Source: Pseudoalteromonas viridis (lineage in GTDB: Bacteria > Pseudomonadota > Gammaproteobacteria > Enterobacterales > Alteromonadaceae). From it: 64,000 bases of DNA. Below are positions 26,996 to 35,809 of this stretch, piece after piece; positions within the stretch are counted from its first letter, which is position 1, and every line of letters starts with the position of its first letter. Where the stretch lies: contig NZ_CP072426.1 of NCBI RefSeq assembly GCF_017742995.1, positions 186,001 through 250,000 on the forward strand, given 5' to 3'. The notes under the pieces are model-generated. The model saw only the letters and a program-made list of their open reading frames with translations, searched no databases and was not told the origin of the DNA. Both the position numbers and the translations under genes were made by a program.

Positions 26996-27008
26996 TTAAA
27001 CGCCGTCT

Positions 27009-27036
27009 GCCCGGTAGCCTGAGCTTGCTACCGGGC
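27009..27036. terminator. hairpin after reductase gene
   Basis: GCCCGGTAGC (27009-27018) pairs with GCTACCGGGC (27027-27036), a perfect 10-bp stem with an 8-nt loop. It lies between the reductase gene and the convergent DUF2589 operon. There is only a short T stretch. Confidence 0.65.
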
Positions 27037-27053
27037 TTCGACGTTGAGCACGC

Positions 27054-27275
27054 TCAGGCATCGTAGCGACCCGCTTGCTGGGTTGCGTCGTTGCGCATTT
27101 TTTCAAACTTATCAAAAGCATCAGATACTACTTCCTTGTCCGTCGCCGTCAGTGAGATGGTCACGCCACAGCTGGGATTCGCGCAGCAAAATGCCTGCCC
27201 CGCCAGCAGTAAGCTGGATTCAAAGTGAATAGGCATGCCACATTCCGGACAGTCAATTTTTGATTTTATACTCAT
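27054..27275 (-). CDS. small zinc-ribbon protein of DUF2589 operon
   Basis: The 73-residue protein has CPECG (Cys9, Cys12) and a second knuckle FCCANPSCG (Cys31, Cys36 with Cys30 adjacent), the arrangement of a small zinc ribbon. The remaining helix is charged. It is the last gene of the operon; its ribosome binding site GAGGA lies inside the end of the upstream DUF2589 gene, and only three bases separate the genes, so translation is coupled. No family name is recognised. It may bind nucleic acid or protein. Confidence 0.7.
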   Translation of the reverse strand: MSIKSKIDCPECGMPIHFESSLLLAGQAFCCANPSCGVTISLTATDKEVVSDAFDKFEKMRNDATQQAGRYDA

Positions 27276-27278
27276 GGC

Positions 27279-27884
27279 TTAATCCTCGTTTTTACTGGGT
27301 AAAGGGGTCAGGTTTTTTGCAAAAATATCGAGTATCGTAGTGATCCCGCGCGGTAAGGGTAACTGGCCTGCTTCGAGCATCACTTCGTAATTGGCGTGCG
27401 CCGAGCCCGATTGTTGCTGACTCTGACTGCCTGATTTCGCCAAAGAGCCATGCAGCTCAGTTTCAAATTCGTGGGCTTGCTCAGGCTGGCGAGATTGCGA
27501 GCGATTGTGTTTTTGCTCCTGTGAAGTCTGCTTTTTGATTTCTCTGGAACTTTTCACTTCCATGCTGAAAGAGACAGTTAATTTTTCAATGGCCAGTGAA
27601 TTTATGGGGATCAACGTCATCAGCGGGATGGCAATTTCCATTTCATAGGGAACTTTGCTGACGCTGCCGTCTTTTTCCAACACCGAGCGGGTCAGAGTAA
27701 ATGTCACCATCACCGGGGTCAGGCGCCCTTCATTGTGACGGTCTTTTTCAAAACAGGTTGATAAAATAAACTGAGTTTGTGCATTGGCTATCATTGCATT
27801 GGCATCGGTGGCCGCTTTAAGTGGCGCACCTATCAATGCTTTCATAGGTAAACCGGCAAATTGCGACGCAATATTACTGTTCAT
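27279..27884 (-). CDS. DUF2589 domain protein, third copy
   Basis: The 201-residue protein belongs to DUF2589. Its N-terminus (FAGLPMKALIGAPLKAATDA, about residues 9-28) is nearly the same as that of the 28484-29104 product, so the two arose by duplication. The middle is beta-rich, with IPLMTLIPINSLAIEKLTVSF (about 91-111). It is followed by a Gln/Ser/Lys-rich low-complexity stretch (about 115-165) that differs between copies, then the C-terminal LPRGITTILDIFAKNLTP. There is no signal peptide. The function of DUF2589 is not known to me. It lies between the other two DUF2589 genes and the zinc-ribbon gene in one operon. Confidence 0.8.
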   Translation of the reverse strand: MNSNIASQFAGLPMKALIGAPLKAATDANAMIANAQTQFILSTCFEKDRHNEGRLTPVMVTFTLTRSVLEKDGSVSKVPYEMEIAIPLMTLIPINSLAIEKLTVSFSMEVKSSREIKKQTSQEQKHNRSQSRQPEQAHEFETELHGSLAKSGSQSQQQSGSAHANYEVMLEAGQLPLPRGITTILDIFAKNLTPLPSKNED

Positions 27885-27908
27885 ACTTTTATCCTTACGC
27901 TGAGCGGG

Positions 27909-28409
27909 TTAGCCCGGAATTTGCGCTCTGAGCGCGCGCTCGTAGCCTTCAACGAGCTTTTTCAGCCCTTCGGGGGGTTCATTGCCAGTAAGCGTGATTT
28001 CCAGGGTTGCATTGGCGGTGTTTTCACTTGTTTCTTGCTGGCCCATCAGCTTATTGCGCAGCCCGGCAGGCTTGGCCGTGCTACGGGCAAAGGCGACCAT
28101 CAGCTGATCTTGCTCATTGTTGCTGATCTCCAGTTCAGCGATAAACTTCACCTCTGAGATCCGCGGAGAAGAAATGGGCACCAGCGCCAGTAACGGCACT
28201 TCTGCGCTCACTGTGTCTATGCCGTGTTCAGTGCGGCTGGGAAACTCCATCGCACAGGTTTTTGGCGAGTAACTGGGTGCCTTGCCTTTACCATTGTCTT
28301 GCTCATCGAAAAAGCGTTTTACAAAGTCCAGCGTTTCGCCTTCGACCGATTTGGCGGCGTCTTTGACTCCTTTGTGAATGGCCTTCATAAGTGATTGGAA
28401 TTCGATCAT
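27909..28409 (-). CDS. DUF2589-like protein, second gene
   Basis: The 166-residue protein is a more divergent member of the same group. It shares the VPLLALVPISSPRISEVKFIAELEI core (about 68-92) with the flanking genes but lacks their N-terminal FSGLPMK block, starting instead with a helix (about 1-35, MKAIHKGVKDAAKSVEGETL). The C-terminus has LEITLTGNEPPEGLKKLVEGYERAL. It is cytoplasmic by sequence. It has AAGAGAG upstream of its ATG and lies 24 bases upstream of the next gene. The difference from its neighbours suggests a heteromeric partner, not a redundant copy. Confidence 0.72.
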   Translation of the reverse strand: MIEFQSLMKAIHKGVKDAAKSVEGETLDFVKRFFDEQDNGKGKAPSYSPKTCAMEFPSRTEHGIDTVSAEVPLLALVPISSPRISEVKFIAELEISNNEQDQLMVAFARSTAKPAGLRNKLMGQQETSENTANATLEITLTGNEPPEGLKKLVEGYERALRAQIPG

Positions 28410-28483
28410 GATGCTCTCTTTTTGTTGTTCCGGTTAATAAAGGGAAGCGCAAGGCTTCCCCGGTTGGGTGCTATTACAGGCGA

Positions 28484-29104
28484 TTACTCTTTTTCGATGA
28501 TCGGGTCGATGTTCTTCGTAAAGGCATTGATGATCGTCGTTACACCAGTTGGCAGCGGCAGCTGACCTGCGTGGACGTCCACCTCATACTTGGCTTTGTT
28601 CGATGCTTCATAGTGTTCACGTTGCTTGGAGCTGGTTTTGCTGCTGTGCGACACAGAGCCATGTACTTCGACCGAGAACAAACCCGCATTGTATTTTGCG
28701 GTGATGTCGGCTTTTGCCGCGGTTTCCTGCTCAGACTGCTTTTCATTGTCCTTTGACATTGAGCTCGAAACTTCCATTTCGAAGTGTACTTTCACGTCAT
28801 CCACTGCCAGAGAGTTCAGCGGGATCAGGGTCAGCAGAGGTAACTTCAGCGTGATATTCGCTTCAGACGTCGTGGTGCCTTTGATCACCGGACGGCTCAG
28901 CGTGAACTCAACCATGATTGGCTTGAGCTGGCTTGAACTGCCCTGAGCACCGGCGGTTTTATCAAAGCAGGTACTGAGCATAAACTGTGTTTGCGTACGT
29001 GCCATCATGCCATTTGCATCTGTTGCAGCTTTCAGTGGGCCACCGATAAGCGACTTCATAGGTAAGCCACTGAATTGCTGCGCCATAGATACGAGTCCAG
29101 ACAT
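28484..29104 (-). CDS. DUF2589 domain protein, first copy
   Basis: With the start at 29104 (GAGGAG upstream) the product has 206 residues; a frame beginning at 29152 adds 16 unsupported codons. It opens with SMAQQFSGLPMKSLIGGPLK, the DUF2589 signature. It continues with a beta-rich core (LPLLTLIPLNSLAVDDVKVHFEMEV, about 99-123), a polar Lys/Glu/Ser stretch (about 125-175) and a C-terminal LPLPTGVTTIINAFTKNIDP. It is the first gene of a four-gene operon; the promoter should lie in 29105-29365 shared with the divergent RidA gene. Its role is unknown. Confidence 0.8.
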   Translation of the reverse strand: MSGLVSMAQQFSGLPMKSLIGGPLKAATDANGMMARTQTQFMLSTCFDKTAGAQGSSSQLKPIMVEFTLSRPVIKGTTTSEANITLKLPLLTLIPLNSLAVDDVKVHFEMEVSSSMSKDNEKQSEQETAAKADITAKYNAGLFSVEVHGSVSHSSKTSSKQREHYEASNKAKYEVDVHAGQLPLPTGVTTIINAFTKNIDPIIEKE

Positions 29105-29365
29105 AAAATTCTCCTCAAAAATTACTCTTAAATTCGCGACATCATGTCGCATGGAATAACGTTTACCTGGTGGTTAACGTCGGAGGTCATAATAGGCGTC
29201 GGGCAGCTATAACAATCGGCGCTTTAGGGCAATAATTCGGGGACATCTGGTAACTGTGCAAAGCAGGGTGGCTGACAGGAAAAAGTGGTTACGCACCAGA
29301 GAAGGCAGTGATACCATGATCGCCAGTGAGTTTTGTTCCATTATTTATTCCATAAAGGATCACCC

Positions 29366-29722
29366 GTGATACAAAGAATTGACACCAAACAACGCATGAG
29401 CCGCATCGTTAAACACAACGGCACCATCTACTTATGTGGCCAGGTCTGTAAAGATGCAGAGCAGGGCATTAAAGAGCAAACCGCCACTATGCTTGAGAAA
29501 GTGGATGAGTTGTTGCTGCAAGCAGGCAGTGATCGTGAGCATATTTTGTCTGCCACAATTTATATTAAAGACATGAAATACTTTAGTGAGATGAACGAAG
29601 TATGGGATGCCTGGGTGCCTGAGGGCCACGCACCTGCGCGCGCTTGTGTTGAAGCGGCAATGGCAAGAGACGCGTTACTGGTAGAAATTTCAGTGATTGC
29701 AGCTGAAATTAACCCTGCTTAA
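29366..29722 (+). CDS. RidA family protein
   Basis: The 118-residue protein is a YjgF/YER057c/UK114 (RidA) domain. [11 protein letters not shown] at 90-100 holds Arg92, the residue that binds carboxylates in enamine/imine deaminases, followed by the usual LVEISVIA strand. RidA proteins hydrolyse reactive enamines and imines from PLP enzymes, but some subfamilies lack that activity. The start is GTG at 29366 with AAAGGATCA upstream; a TTG 11 codons earlier is unlikely. It is divergent from the DUF2589 operon and ends at a strong terminator. Confidence 0.88.
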   Translation: MIQRIDTKQRMSRIVKHNGTIYLCGQVCKDAEQGIKEQTATMLEKVDELLLQAGSDREHILSATIYIKDMKYFSEMNEVWDAWVPEGHAPARACVEAAMARDALLVEISVIAAEINPA

Positions 29723-29729
29723 CATGTTA

Positions 29730-29762
29730 CGCCCGGTTAAGTTCTATACCGGGCGGTTTTTA
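29730..29762 (+). terminator. intrinsic terminator of ridA-like gene
   Basis: CGCCCGGT (29730-29737) pairs with ACCGGGCG (29748-29755), followed by GTTTTTAT. It also stands before the convergent cupin gene. Confidence 0.82.
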
Positions 29763-29774
29763 TAATACGCGAGG

Positions 29775-30608
29775 CTATTTTCGCGCTATCTGGAATGGCT
29801 CGTTTGTTCTGACGTAAAGCAGGGCAGACTCATCTGCACTAAGCGCTATCTGCACCGGCTCCCCGGCAGCCAGATAACTACCCGGCCGTAACACCCGGTC
29901 CTGCTGCGTTTTTGCTTGCAAAAAGTTCAGTGCACCGCGGATCACCACGGCTTTAAACTCGCTGCCGGTGCTGGACAATTGCACTTTGGCATTGGCGGGC
30001 AGCTTAACCAATACACCAGTCAGCGGGCCTTGCTGCCATAAATTTGCCAGTTCAACACCTGCGCCCTCGAGCTGCGTTGAAGTGCGCGGGTTTTGCCATG
30101 TCAGGTTAGCGTAGTGAAGATTGACAGGCCGCTCGCCATTATCAAACTGCTGTGCAGAAGGCTTAACCAGATAGGGACCCTGATCTATTTCAAGATAGAT
30201 CATATTTCCCGGCGCACTGGCGGCTGTAATATGATCTTCCCCTGCCGGTTGTGTCCAGTAAGAGCCCGGTGGCATCCACATGGCTTTAGCTGCGGGGTCA
30301 TCATTGTGCAACAGGCCTTCTATCACAATACCGCGATAAGACACGTTATGAATATGCGGTGGTGACGAAAACCCGGGCTCAAACCTTACCAACATACCAG
30401 TCGCGCCAGCTTGAGTTCTGTCTCCCCACAAGTTTGCAGCCTTTGGGCTCTTATCGGCCCGAGCCGGATTCAGATGCCCCCATTCAACTTGATCAGTGCT
30501 GACAACAGTCACCTTGCTGCTAATGTTATCAACGCCCTGAGCCTGAAGCATAGGTGAGATTAAGCAAGCCGCGACGAACAAACTACTGAGCACACTGGAT
30601 CTGATCAC
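29775..30608 (-). CDS. DUF4437 secreted double-cupin protein
   Basis: The 277-residue protein begins with a Sec signal peptide (about 1-23, cleavage after LQAQ or nearby). The mature part holds two cupin-like domains. The first (about 35-150) has PPHIHNVSYRGIVIEG and MWMPPGSYWTQPAGEDH, with histidines able to bind a metal. The second (about 160-270) keeps the fold, with SYLAAGEPVQIALSADE, but lacks the histidines. This matches DUF4437, whose function is unknown. It is predicted to be periplasmic or secreted. Confidence 0.78.
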   Translation of the reverse strand: MIRSSVLSSLFVAACLISPMLQAQGVDNISSKVTVVSTDQVEWGHLNPARADKSPKAANLWGDRTQAGATGMLVRFEPGFSSPPHIHNVSYRGIVIEGLLHNDDPAAKAMWMPPGSYWTQPAGEDHITAASAPGNMIYLEIDQGPYLVKPSAQQFDNGERPVNLHYANLTWQNPRTSTQLEGAGVELANLWQQGPLTGVLVKLPANAKVQLSSTGSEFKAVVIRGALNFLQAKTQQDRVLRPGSYLAAGEPVQIALSADESALLYVRTNEPFQIARK

Positions 30609-31131
30609 AATAAAAACCCTTTTCTGAAACCGACAGAACGAATGCAGATCAGTGTAGATCGATACGTGCAGACAATAAATTGGCTACAGATTGAAAGATT
30701 ATCAACATTTGATTGATAATTATCCCAGAGCTGCATTGTTCTGCGAGTACTATACGTTTGGTACAGCGGCTAGCCACAAGAGACGCTTCTATCTGGTAAC
30801 TGCGGCTGTAAGCAGGCCTTATATACTCCCTATGGCGCATTATTGTGATTGGCGACATGGCTGTAAAGGGGGCTTACAGTTCGACATCGAGTACGTCATT
30901 CACACAAGCTATGCTCGACGATAAATTGGTGTTCCGATTGCTTATGCAGCTGTTTAACTGAGTATCAAGACAATTTTTCCTTTTACGCGACTACAATGGG
31001 CGTTGCTGAACTTCTCTGCACTAAGCTTTGCAATTCAAACAATATTGTTAGCAATCAATCTTATCAACGAACCGTAGATTAAGCTTCAGATCTCGCTGGC
31101 TTTTCTACCTTTCAGATTTGGTATTGATTAA
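30609..31131. other. 523-bp intergenic region without supported gene
   Basis: Two short open frames on opposite strands (about 70-77 codons) have no ribosome binding site or family resemblance and are rejected. ATTATCA (30698-30704) and TGATAAT (30714-30720) form a 7-bp inverted repeat, and GATAATTATC follows at 30715-30724; this may be the cupin gene operator, loosely Fur-like. A copy of the dispersed GTAAAGGGG motif is at 30863-30877. The rest is unexplained. Confidence 0.5.
30863..30877 (+). repeat. dispersed GTAAAGGGG motif, copy 4
   Basis: GTAAAGGGGGCTTAC in an intergenic region with no gene end close by. The arms GTAA and TTAC form an inverted repeat around the G-run. Confidence 0.5.
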
Positions 31132-32022
31132 CTATATGTCCTGCGCCTTTAACCAGGTCATAAATGCCTGTAAACGGGCCAGGCGAGCCGAATTAGGGTC
31201 GTACACCAGATAGCGCTTCACCGGATTTGGGTGGGGCAGTTGGAACGGAATAACAAGTTCACCGTTATCGAGCTGACGACGACATAAGTAGGGCACCGCC
31301 AGAGTCACGCCATGACCGCTGGCCACTGCGCTGAGTGCCATATCCGTGCTATCTACATAAGTCCAGTGAGGGTGGTCGACATACCCTGTTACCTGCTGCG
31401 CCTCAAACCAGCTTGGCCAGTCGTATGCGCCGGGCTGCGCCAAAGATACCAGCCAGGTCGACAGCAGATCGGCCGGTGTCTTAAGTGGTAATGACTGTGT
31501 TAGCTTTGCCGAGCATATCGGCAATACCGGTGAAGCACCAAAATACTCACAGGCCAGCGCGCTCGGGGTGTGCTGTTCGACCTGTGTGCCAAAGCGGATC
31601 GCCAGGTCAATGCGGGCGTGTTGTAAATCTTCAAAGCTGGCGGATGAGTGCAGGCGAATGCGGATCTGCGGATACAAACTCGCGAATTCCTGCAACCTGG
31701 GCATCAGCCACAAGGTATTAAATGCCTGGGTAGAGCTGATGCTGAGCTCTCCCGCCAGCTCCTCCTGACGCAGGCAGTTTATGCCCTGATCTATCCTAGT
31801 TAAGGCAGGTCCGGTGTGCTCCAACAAAGTTTCACCTGCACGGGTTAACTGCATATTACGCCCGGCTCTGACAAACAATCGCTGCCCCAGCTGTTGCTCC
31901 AGCAAGCGCATTTGCTGGCTAACCGCAGCCTGTGAAATACACAGTTCAGCCGCAGCCAGGCTATAACTCTGGTGTCTTGCCGCACACTCAAAGGTGACCA
32001 GCAAATTGATATTTTTAAACAC
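31132..32022 (-). CDS. LysR family regulator, GcvA-like
   Basis: The 296-residue protein has the LysR N-terminal winged helix (about 3-62: YSLAAAELCISQAAVSQQMRLLEQQLGQ) and an effector-binding domain in the style of GcvA/AmpR-type regulators (SSTQAFNTLWLMPRLQEF at about 95-112). The start is GTG. It is divergent from the phosphoenolpyruvate-mutase-like gene at 32160, which is its probable target. The ligand is unknown. Confidence 0.86.
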   Translation of the reverse strand: MFKNINLLVTFECAARHQSYSLAAAELCISQAAVSQQMRLLEQQLGQRLFVRAGRNMQLTRAGETLLEHTGPALTRIDQGINCLRQEELAGELSISSTQAFNTLWLMPRLQEFASLYPQIRIRLHSSASFEDLQHARIDLAIRFGTQVEQHTPSALACEYFGASPVLPICSAKLTQSLPLKTPADLLSTWLVSLAQPGAYDWPSWFEAQQVTGYVDHPHWTYVDSTDMALSAVASGHGVTLAVPYLCRRQLDNGELVIPFQLPHPNPVKRYLVYDPNSARLARLQAFMTWLKAQDI

Positions 32023-32159
32023 GATTGAGACATTCCGGCTTCATGAAAGCCATATTATAAGCAGAGCTTATAGTACAAGTCGATTTTTATCGTTGGTCTT
32101 TAAGCGCCCATATCCGCACTATGAGGTCCGTAAAACAACAACCTAATCAGCGAGATAAG

Positions 32160-32924
32160 ATGCAAGCATTCAAACAACTCCATCAACAAACAACCCCGTT
32201 ATTACTGGCGAATGTGTGGGACGCGGCCAGTGCCAAAGCAGCGCAGCAAGCAGGGTATCAGGCACTGGGGACTTCCAGCGCAGCGGTGGCCAGCGTACTG
32301 GGATACGAGGACGGTGAACAATTGGCTTTTGAGGAGCTACTGTTTATGGTTACTCGGATCAGCAAAGCGACGAACTTGCCCCTGAGTGTTGATATCGAGG
32401 CCGGTTACAGTCGCGACCCACAACAAATTGCTCAATTTATTGAACAACTGGCGGAGCTGGGCGTGGTGGGCATTAATTTCGAAGACAGTGTAGTCACCAA
32501 TGCAACGCGCACTTTGACAGATAGCGATGAATTTGCAGCGCGTTTGAAAGCCGTTCGCCATCACTTAGCAACACAACAGACCAATATGTTTATCAATGTG
32601 CGCTGCGATGCTTTTTTATTGGATCTCGACAACGCCCGGGAAGAAGCACTGCACCGGGCCCAACAATATCAGCAAGCGGGCGCCGATGGCTTGTTCCTGC
32701 CCTGTATTACCGAACACGCAGACATTCTGGCCATAACAAGCGCCTGTTCACTCCCTTTGAATGTGATGGCAATGCCCGGATTATCAGACGTTAACACGCT
32801 TGCCGGCCTTGGGGTTAAACGGATCAGCATGGGCAACTTTGGGTTTGAAAACGCGCATACTCATTTGATTGACATGCTCACTCAGATCCGCTCACAGAGC
32901 AGTTTTACCGCCTTATTTGGCTGA
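32160..32924 (+). CDS. isocitrate lyase/PEP mutase family protein
   Basis: The 254-residue protein is a TIM barrel of the PEP mutase/isocitrate lyase superfamily. The N-terminal NVWDAASAKAAQQAG, the Mg-binding DIEAGYSRDP (about 82-91) and NFEDSV (about 113-118) are typical of the uncharacterised carboxyphosphonoenolpyruvate-mutase-like group common beside regulators. The KKCGH motif of true isocitrate lyases is absent. It probably cleaves or forms a C-C bond on an oxaloacetate-like acid. An upstream ATG at 32121 is possible and would add 13 residues. The LysR gene is divergent; the next gene is convergent and touches its stop codon. Confidence 0.85.
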   Translation: MQAFKQLHQQTTPLLLANVWDAASAKAAQQAGYQALGTSSAAVASVLGYEDGEQLAFEELLFMVTRISKATNLPLSVDIEAGYSRDPQQIAQFIEQLAELGVVGINFEDSVVTNATRTLTDSDEFAARLKAVRHHLATQQTNMFINVRCDAFLLDLDNAREEALHRAQQYQQAGADGLFLPCITEHADILAITSACSLPLNVMAMPGLSDVNTLAGLGVKRISMGNFGFENAHTHLIDMLTQIRSQSSFTALFG

Positions 32925-33884
32925 TCAGCTAAACTGAACTTGCGAAGGCCAGTGCTGCGCCCAGGTGTGGGTCGGGGTTTCTTGTTGTGCTTCCAAAGCC
33001 GCGACCAAAAAGTCCAAAAAAACCCGTACTCTGGCAGGCAAATATTCCCGCTTAGGGAAAATGGCGAACACGCCGCCCTCTGGCATGGGTGCCCTGAACG
33101 CGGGATAGAGGGATACCAGCGCGCCGCTTTCCAGCCCCGCTTTGGCCAAAAAGTGTGGTAACTGCGCAAACCCCAGGCCATCGGCACATAATTGCGCCAT
33201 GGCCTCACCATCATCGGTAATATGCGTGCGGTTTAGCTCACAGAGCTGATATTCACCCTGCTCATCTGGCAAAAAAATGGGTTGCAGTTGCTGCGTCTCT
33301 TTGATTTTAAAACCAATCCAGGCGTGCTCAGTAAACTCGGCGTAGTTGGCTGGTGTGCCATATTGCTCAAGATAGGCAGGTGAGGCGCACACCATAAAAT
33401 CCATCGGGCTCAGACAGCGAGCAACCAGCCTGCTGTCTTTGACGTAACCGGTACGTAATGCCACATCAATATCCTGCTCAATGATATCCACATGCATATC
33501 GTCAAGAGACAACTCCAGTGTGATCTGGGGGTAACGCTGGCAAAATGCTTTGAGTAATGGACGCAAATATAAATGGCCATAGCAAACGGCACTGTTGACC
33601 CGCAGCCGTCCTTTTGGCGCATCATTGTGCTGCCTGAGTTCTTCTTCGCAGCTGCTCAATGCCTGGATACTTGAGCGTACAGTTTGCGCGTAATGCCGCC
33701 CGGCAGCGGTGATCTTTAGTTGCCGGGTAGAGCGCTGAAACAGGGTCACCCCCAGCTCAGCTTCAAGCCGACTCACGGCTTTGCTGATAGTTGACGGATC
33801 GGTGTTGCAAACCCGTGCTGCTGCCGCAAAGCTCTGCTCGTCACAGGTGGCCAGAAACAAGGTCAGTGATCTCAGTTTATCCAT
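32925..33884 (-). CDS. LysR family transcriptional regulator
   Basis: The 319-residue protein is a LysR regulator with the N-terminal helix-turn-helix at about 1-60 (FAAAARVCNTDPSTISKAVSRLE). The effector domain begins after about 88 and resembles the CrgA/DsdC-like group. A short extra C-terminal stretch after about 300 is polar. It is divergent from the MFS gene at 34043, with about 158 bp between, and probably regulates the MFS-CMD-SCO operon. Its stop abuts the PEP-mutase-like gene's stop with no gap. Confidence 0.87.
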   Translation of the reverse strand: MDKLRSLTLFLATCDEQSFAAAARVCNTDPSTISKAVSRLEAELGVTLFQRSTRQLKITAAGRHYAQTVRSSIQALSSCEEELRQHNDAPKGRLRVNSAVCYGHLYLRPLLKAFCQRYPQITLELSLDDMHVDIIEQDIDVALRTGYVKDSRLVARCLSPMDFMVCASPAYLEQYGTPANYAEFTEHAWIGFKIKETQQLQPIFLPDEQGEYQLCELNRTHITDDGEAMAQLCADGLGFAQLPHFLAKAGLESGALVSLYPAFRAPMPEGGVFAIFPKREYLPARVRVFLDFLVAALEAQQETPTHTWAQHWPSQVQFS

Positions 33885-34042
33885 ATAATCAGTCCTGTGC
33901 GTTGGGTAAACACCACACTATACCTCACTATATCAGCAATGATTCATGAATAGTATTCACGACTAAATGGCCAGATCGCTGGTTTTTCCGTCTCACTGAA
34001 CCACCTAGAGTAATCACAAAGTGACTCAGGAGGTGACAGACC

Positions 34043-35251
34043 ATGTTACAGCACACTGCGAACCATGCAGAAAACTCAGGATTTAGTTATTTTTGCCTGG
34101 CATTCGTTGCCATGGCCGGACTGGCCTATCTCAACTTTTTACCCGCCGTTGTGGATGCGTTAGCAAGCGGGATTGGCTTTTCCGCACAGCAGGCCGGTAC
34201 TCTGGTGGCCAGCAATGGTTATGGCGCTTTAGTGGGCAGTATCTGCGCCATCTTTGTGGTTCGCCATATTGGCTGGAAACCCGCTTTACTGTTCTCCTTC
34301 ATCGCATTAGGCGCTATGGAGCTCAGTACATCAGCATGGAGCACTTATACAGGTTTGCTGGTCTGGCGATTTATCGCCGGGATACTGGGTGGCTTTAGTG
34401 TCGGCATCTCATTTGCCATCCTGGCGCGTTTAACGAACCCGGACAGAGCCTTCGGCACCTTGCTGTTTATTCAGTTCAGTATCGGCTCTGTGGTGATCTA
34501 TGCCGTGCCAGCACTTGAACGCCTGCTCGGTGGCTACGCCGTGTTTTATATCATGGCCGCAGTGGTTTTTATCGCCTTGCTTTTTTTGCCCTTGCTGCCA
34601 GCCTTGCCAGCGGCACATAGCCCAAAACAGCATTCAAATCGTCTGCATTTCACAGCCAAAAGTGCCCGGTTGCTAATGGCAATGCTGCTCTATCTGGTTG
34701 CAGCCAGCGGGATTTGGGCATTTGCAGGCCAGATGGGCCTAAGTGCAGGCCAGTCTCAAGCTCAAGTTAGCCAGATCATTGCACTGACCGGTTTACTGGG
34801 ACTAGCAGGCGCATTACTCCCCATTCTGAAACCGGGTCAGACACACCGCACACTGTATTTATGTGGCGGCATATTGCTCTCTTTTATGGCTGCCTTACTG
34901 CTCATTTATGCGCATTTTGACCTCGTCTACATGCTGGCGTTAGCGCTGTTATTTCTTACCTGGCCTGCGGTGCATGCTTATCTGCTCGCCCTCATCGCTG
35001 AGCAGGATAGCTCAGGACAGCTTTCATCCGTCGCAGCTGTAGTATCCAACATTGGGGTGGCATCTGGCCCACTCCTTGGTGCGGCACTATTAAGAAGCGA
35101 TGTCTATACCATGATGCTATGCACCTTTGCAGCCCTGTTTACCCTTTGTCTGCTCTTGCTGCAACGCCCGTTAAAAAGCCCCGCGCAGCGTCATTCACAG
35201 CTAAGTACAACCGCCAACCACAACTACCAAACCACCAGGAGTATCCGATGA
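34043..35251 (+). CDS. MFS transporter
   Basis: The 402-residue protein has about twelve hydrophobic segments of the major facilitator superfamily. The first half ends near 190 with a polar loop (HSPKQHSNRLHF), and the second half starts about 205. The family includes exporters and importers of sugars, drugs and organic acids; the substrate is not evident. AGGAGGTGA lies a few bases before the ATG. It is the first gene of a tight operon with the CMD-like, small membrane and SCO genes; its last 4 bases overlap the next gene (ATGA). Confidence 0.86.
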   Translation: MLQHTANHAENSGFSYFCLAFVAMAGLAYLNFLPAVVDALASGIGFSAQQAGTLVASNGYGALVGSICAIFVVRHIGWKPALLFSFIALGAMELSTSAWSTYTGLLVWRFIAGILGGFSVGISFAILARLTNPDRAFGTLLFIQFSIGSVVIYAVPALERLLGGYAVFYIMAAVVFIALLFLPLLPALPAAHSPKQHSNRLHFTAKSARLLMAMLLYLVAASGIWAFAGQMGLSAGQSQAQVSQIIALTGLLGLAGALLPILKPGQTHRTLYLCGGILLSFMAALLLIYAHFDLVYMLALALLFLTWPAVHAYLLALIAEQDSSGQLSSVAAVVSNIGVASGPLLGAALLRSDVYTMMLCTFAALFTLCLLLLQRPLKSPAQRHSQLSTTANHNYQTTRSIR

Positions 35252-35805
35252 TCAAATACCTACTGAACAAAATGCTCATATCAATGCAAAAAAAATATGA
35301 CTACGACGTCACGTATATGCAGGACATTCTGTCCGCGGATCTGAATGCCTTTTTTAAGTACCTTAAATTTCAGTCCATGGCAGGTTATCGTGGTGGTCTG
35401 CCTGCGGCACCTTTATATGCCGCCAGGTTACGCGCCATCTTATGGGACGACTGTGGCCCCTGTACTCAGTTGCTGGTCAATATGGCACTGGAAGCGGGCG
35501 TGCCTGCGAACCAGGTCAGCGCAATCGTCAACAAAGACCTGGCTGCATTGCCCGATGAACTGGCTCAGATAGTGGAGTTTACCGATCTGGTGTTAGCCCA
35601 TAATCCCAGTGCCGATGACATTCGCCCGCATATCCGTGCCATGTGGGGAGAGCAGGGGCTGATTGCCATCGCGTTTAGTATCAGCTCTTGTCGTGTCTAT
35701 CCGGCCCTTAAATATACGCTAGGGTATGGCAAAGCATGCAGCCGTGTGGTCGTGAATGAGCAAACACTGACGCCGTCAGACAACAACCGTTCAGTAACAG
35801 GATAA
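35248..35805 (+). CDS. AhpD/carboxymuconolactone-decarboxylase-like protein
   Basis: The 185-residue protein is helical with the C-x-x-C motif WDDCGPCTQLL (about 71-81), which is the active-site pair of AhpD-like proteins. The pattern of A-R-L-R before it and LAQIVEFTDLVLAH afterwards fits that family. AhpD acts as a thiol-dependent peroxidase partner. The Glu/His proton-relay residues of typical AhpD are not clearly present, so activity is uncertain. It starts inside the MFS stop (ATGA overlap), and translation is coupled. Confidence 0.68.
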   Translation: MIKYLLNKMLISMQKKYDYDVTYMQDILSADLNAFFKYLKFQSMAGYRGGLPAAPLYAARLRAILWDDCGPCTQLLVNMALEAGVPANQVSAIVNKDLAALPDELAQIVEFTDLVLAHNPSADDIRPHIRAMWGEQGLIAIAFSISSCRVYPALKYTLGYGKACSRVVVNEQTLTPSDNNRSVTG

Positions 35806-35809
35806 TGCG

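Noticed and set aside
30691..30924. 77-codon frame in the 30.6-31.1 kb gap
   Set aside because: No ribosome binding site; it includes the dispersed motif and reads through unrelated sequence.
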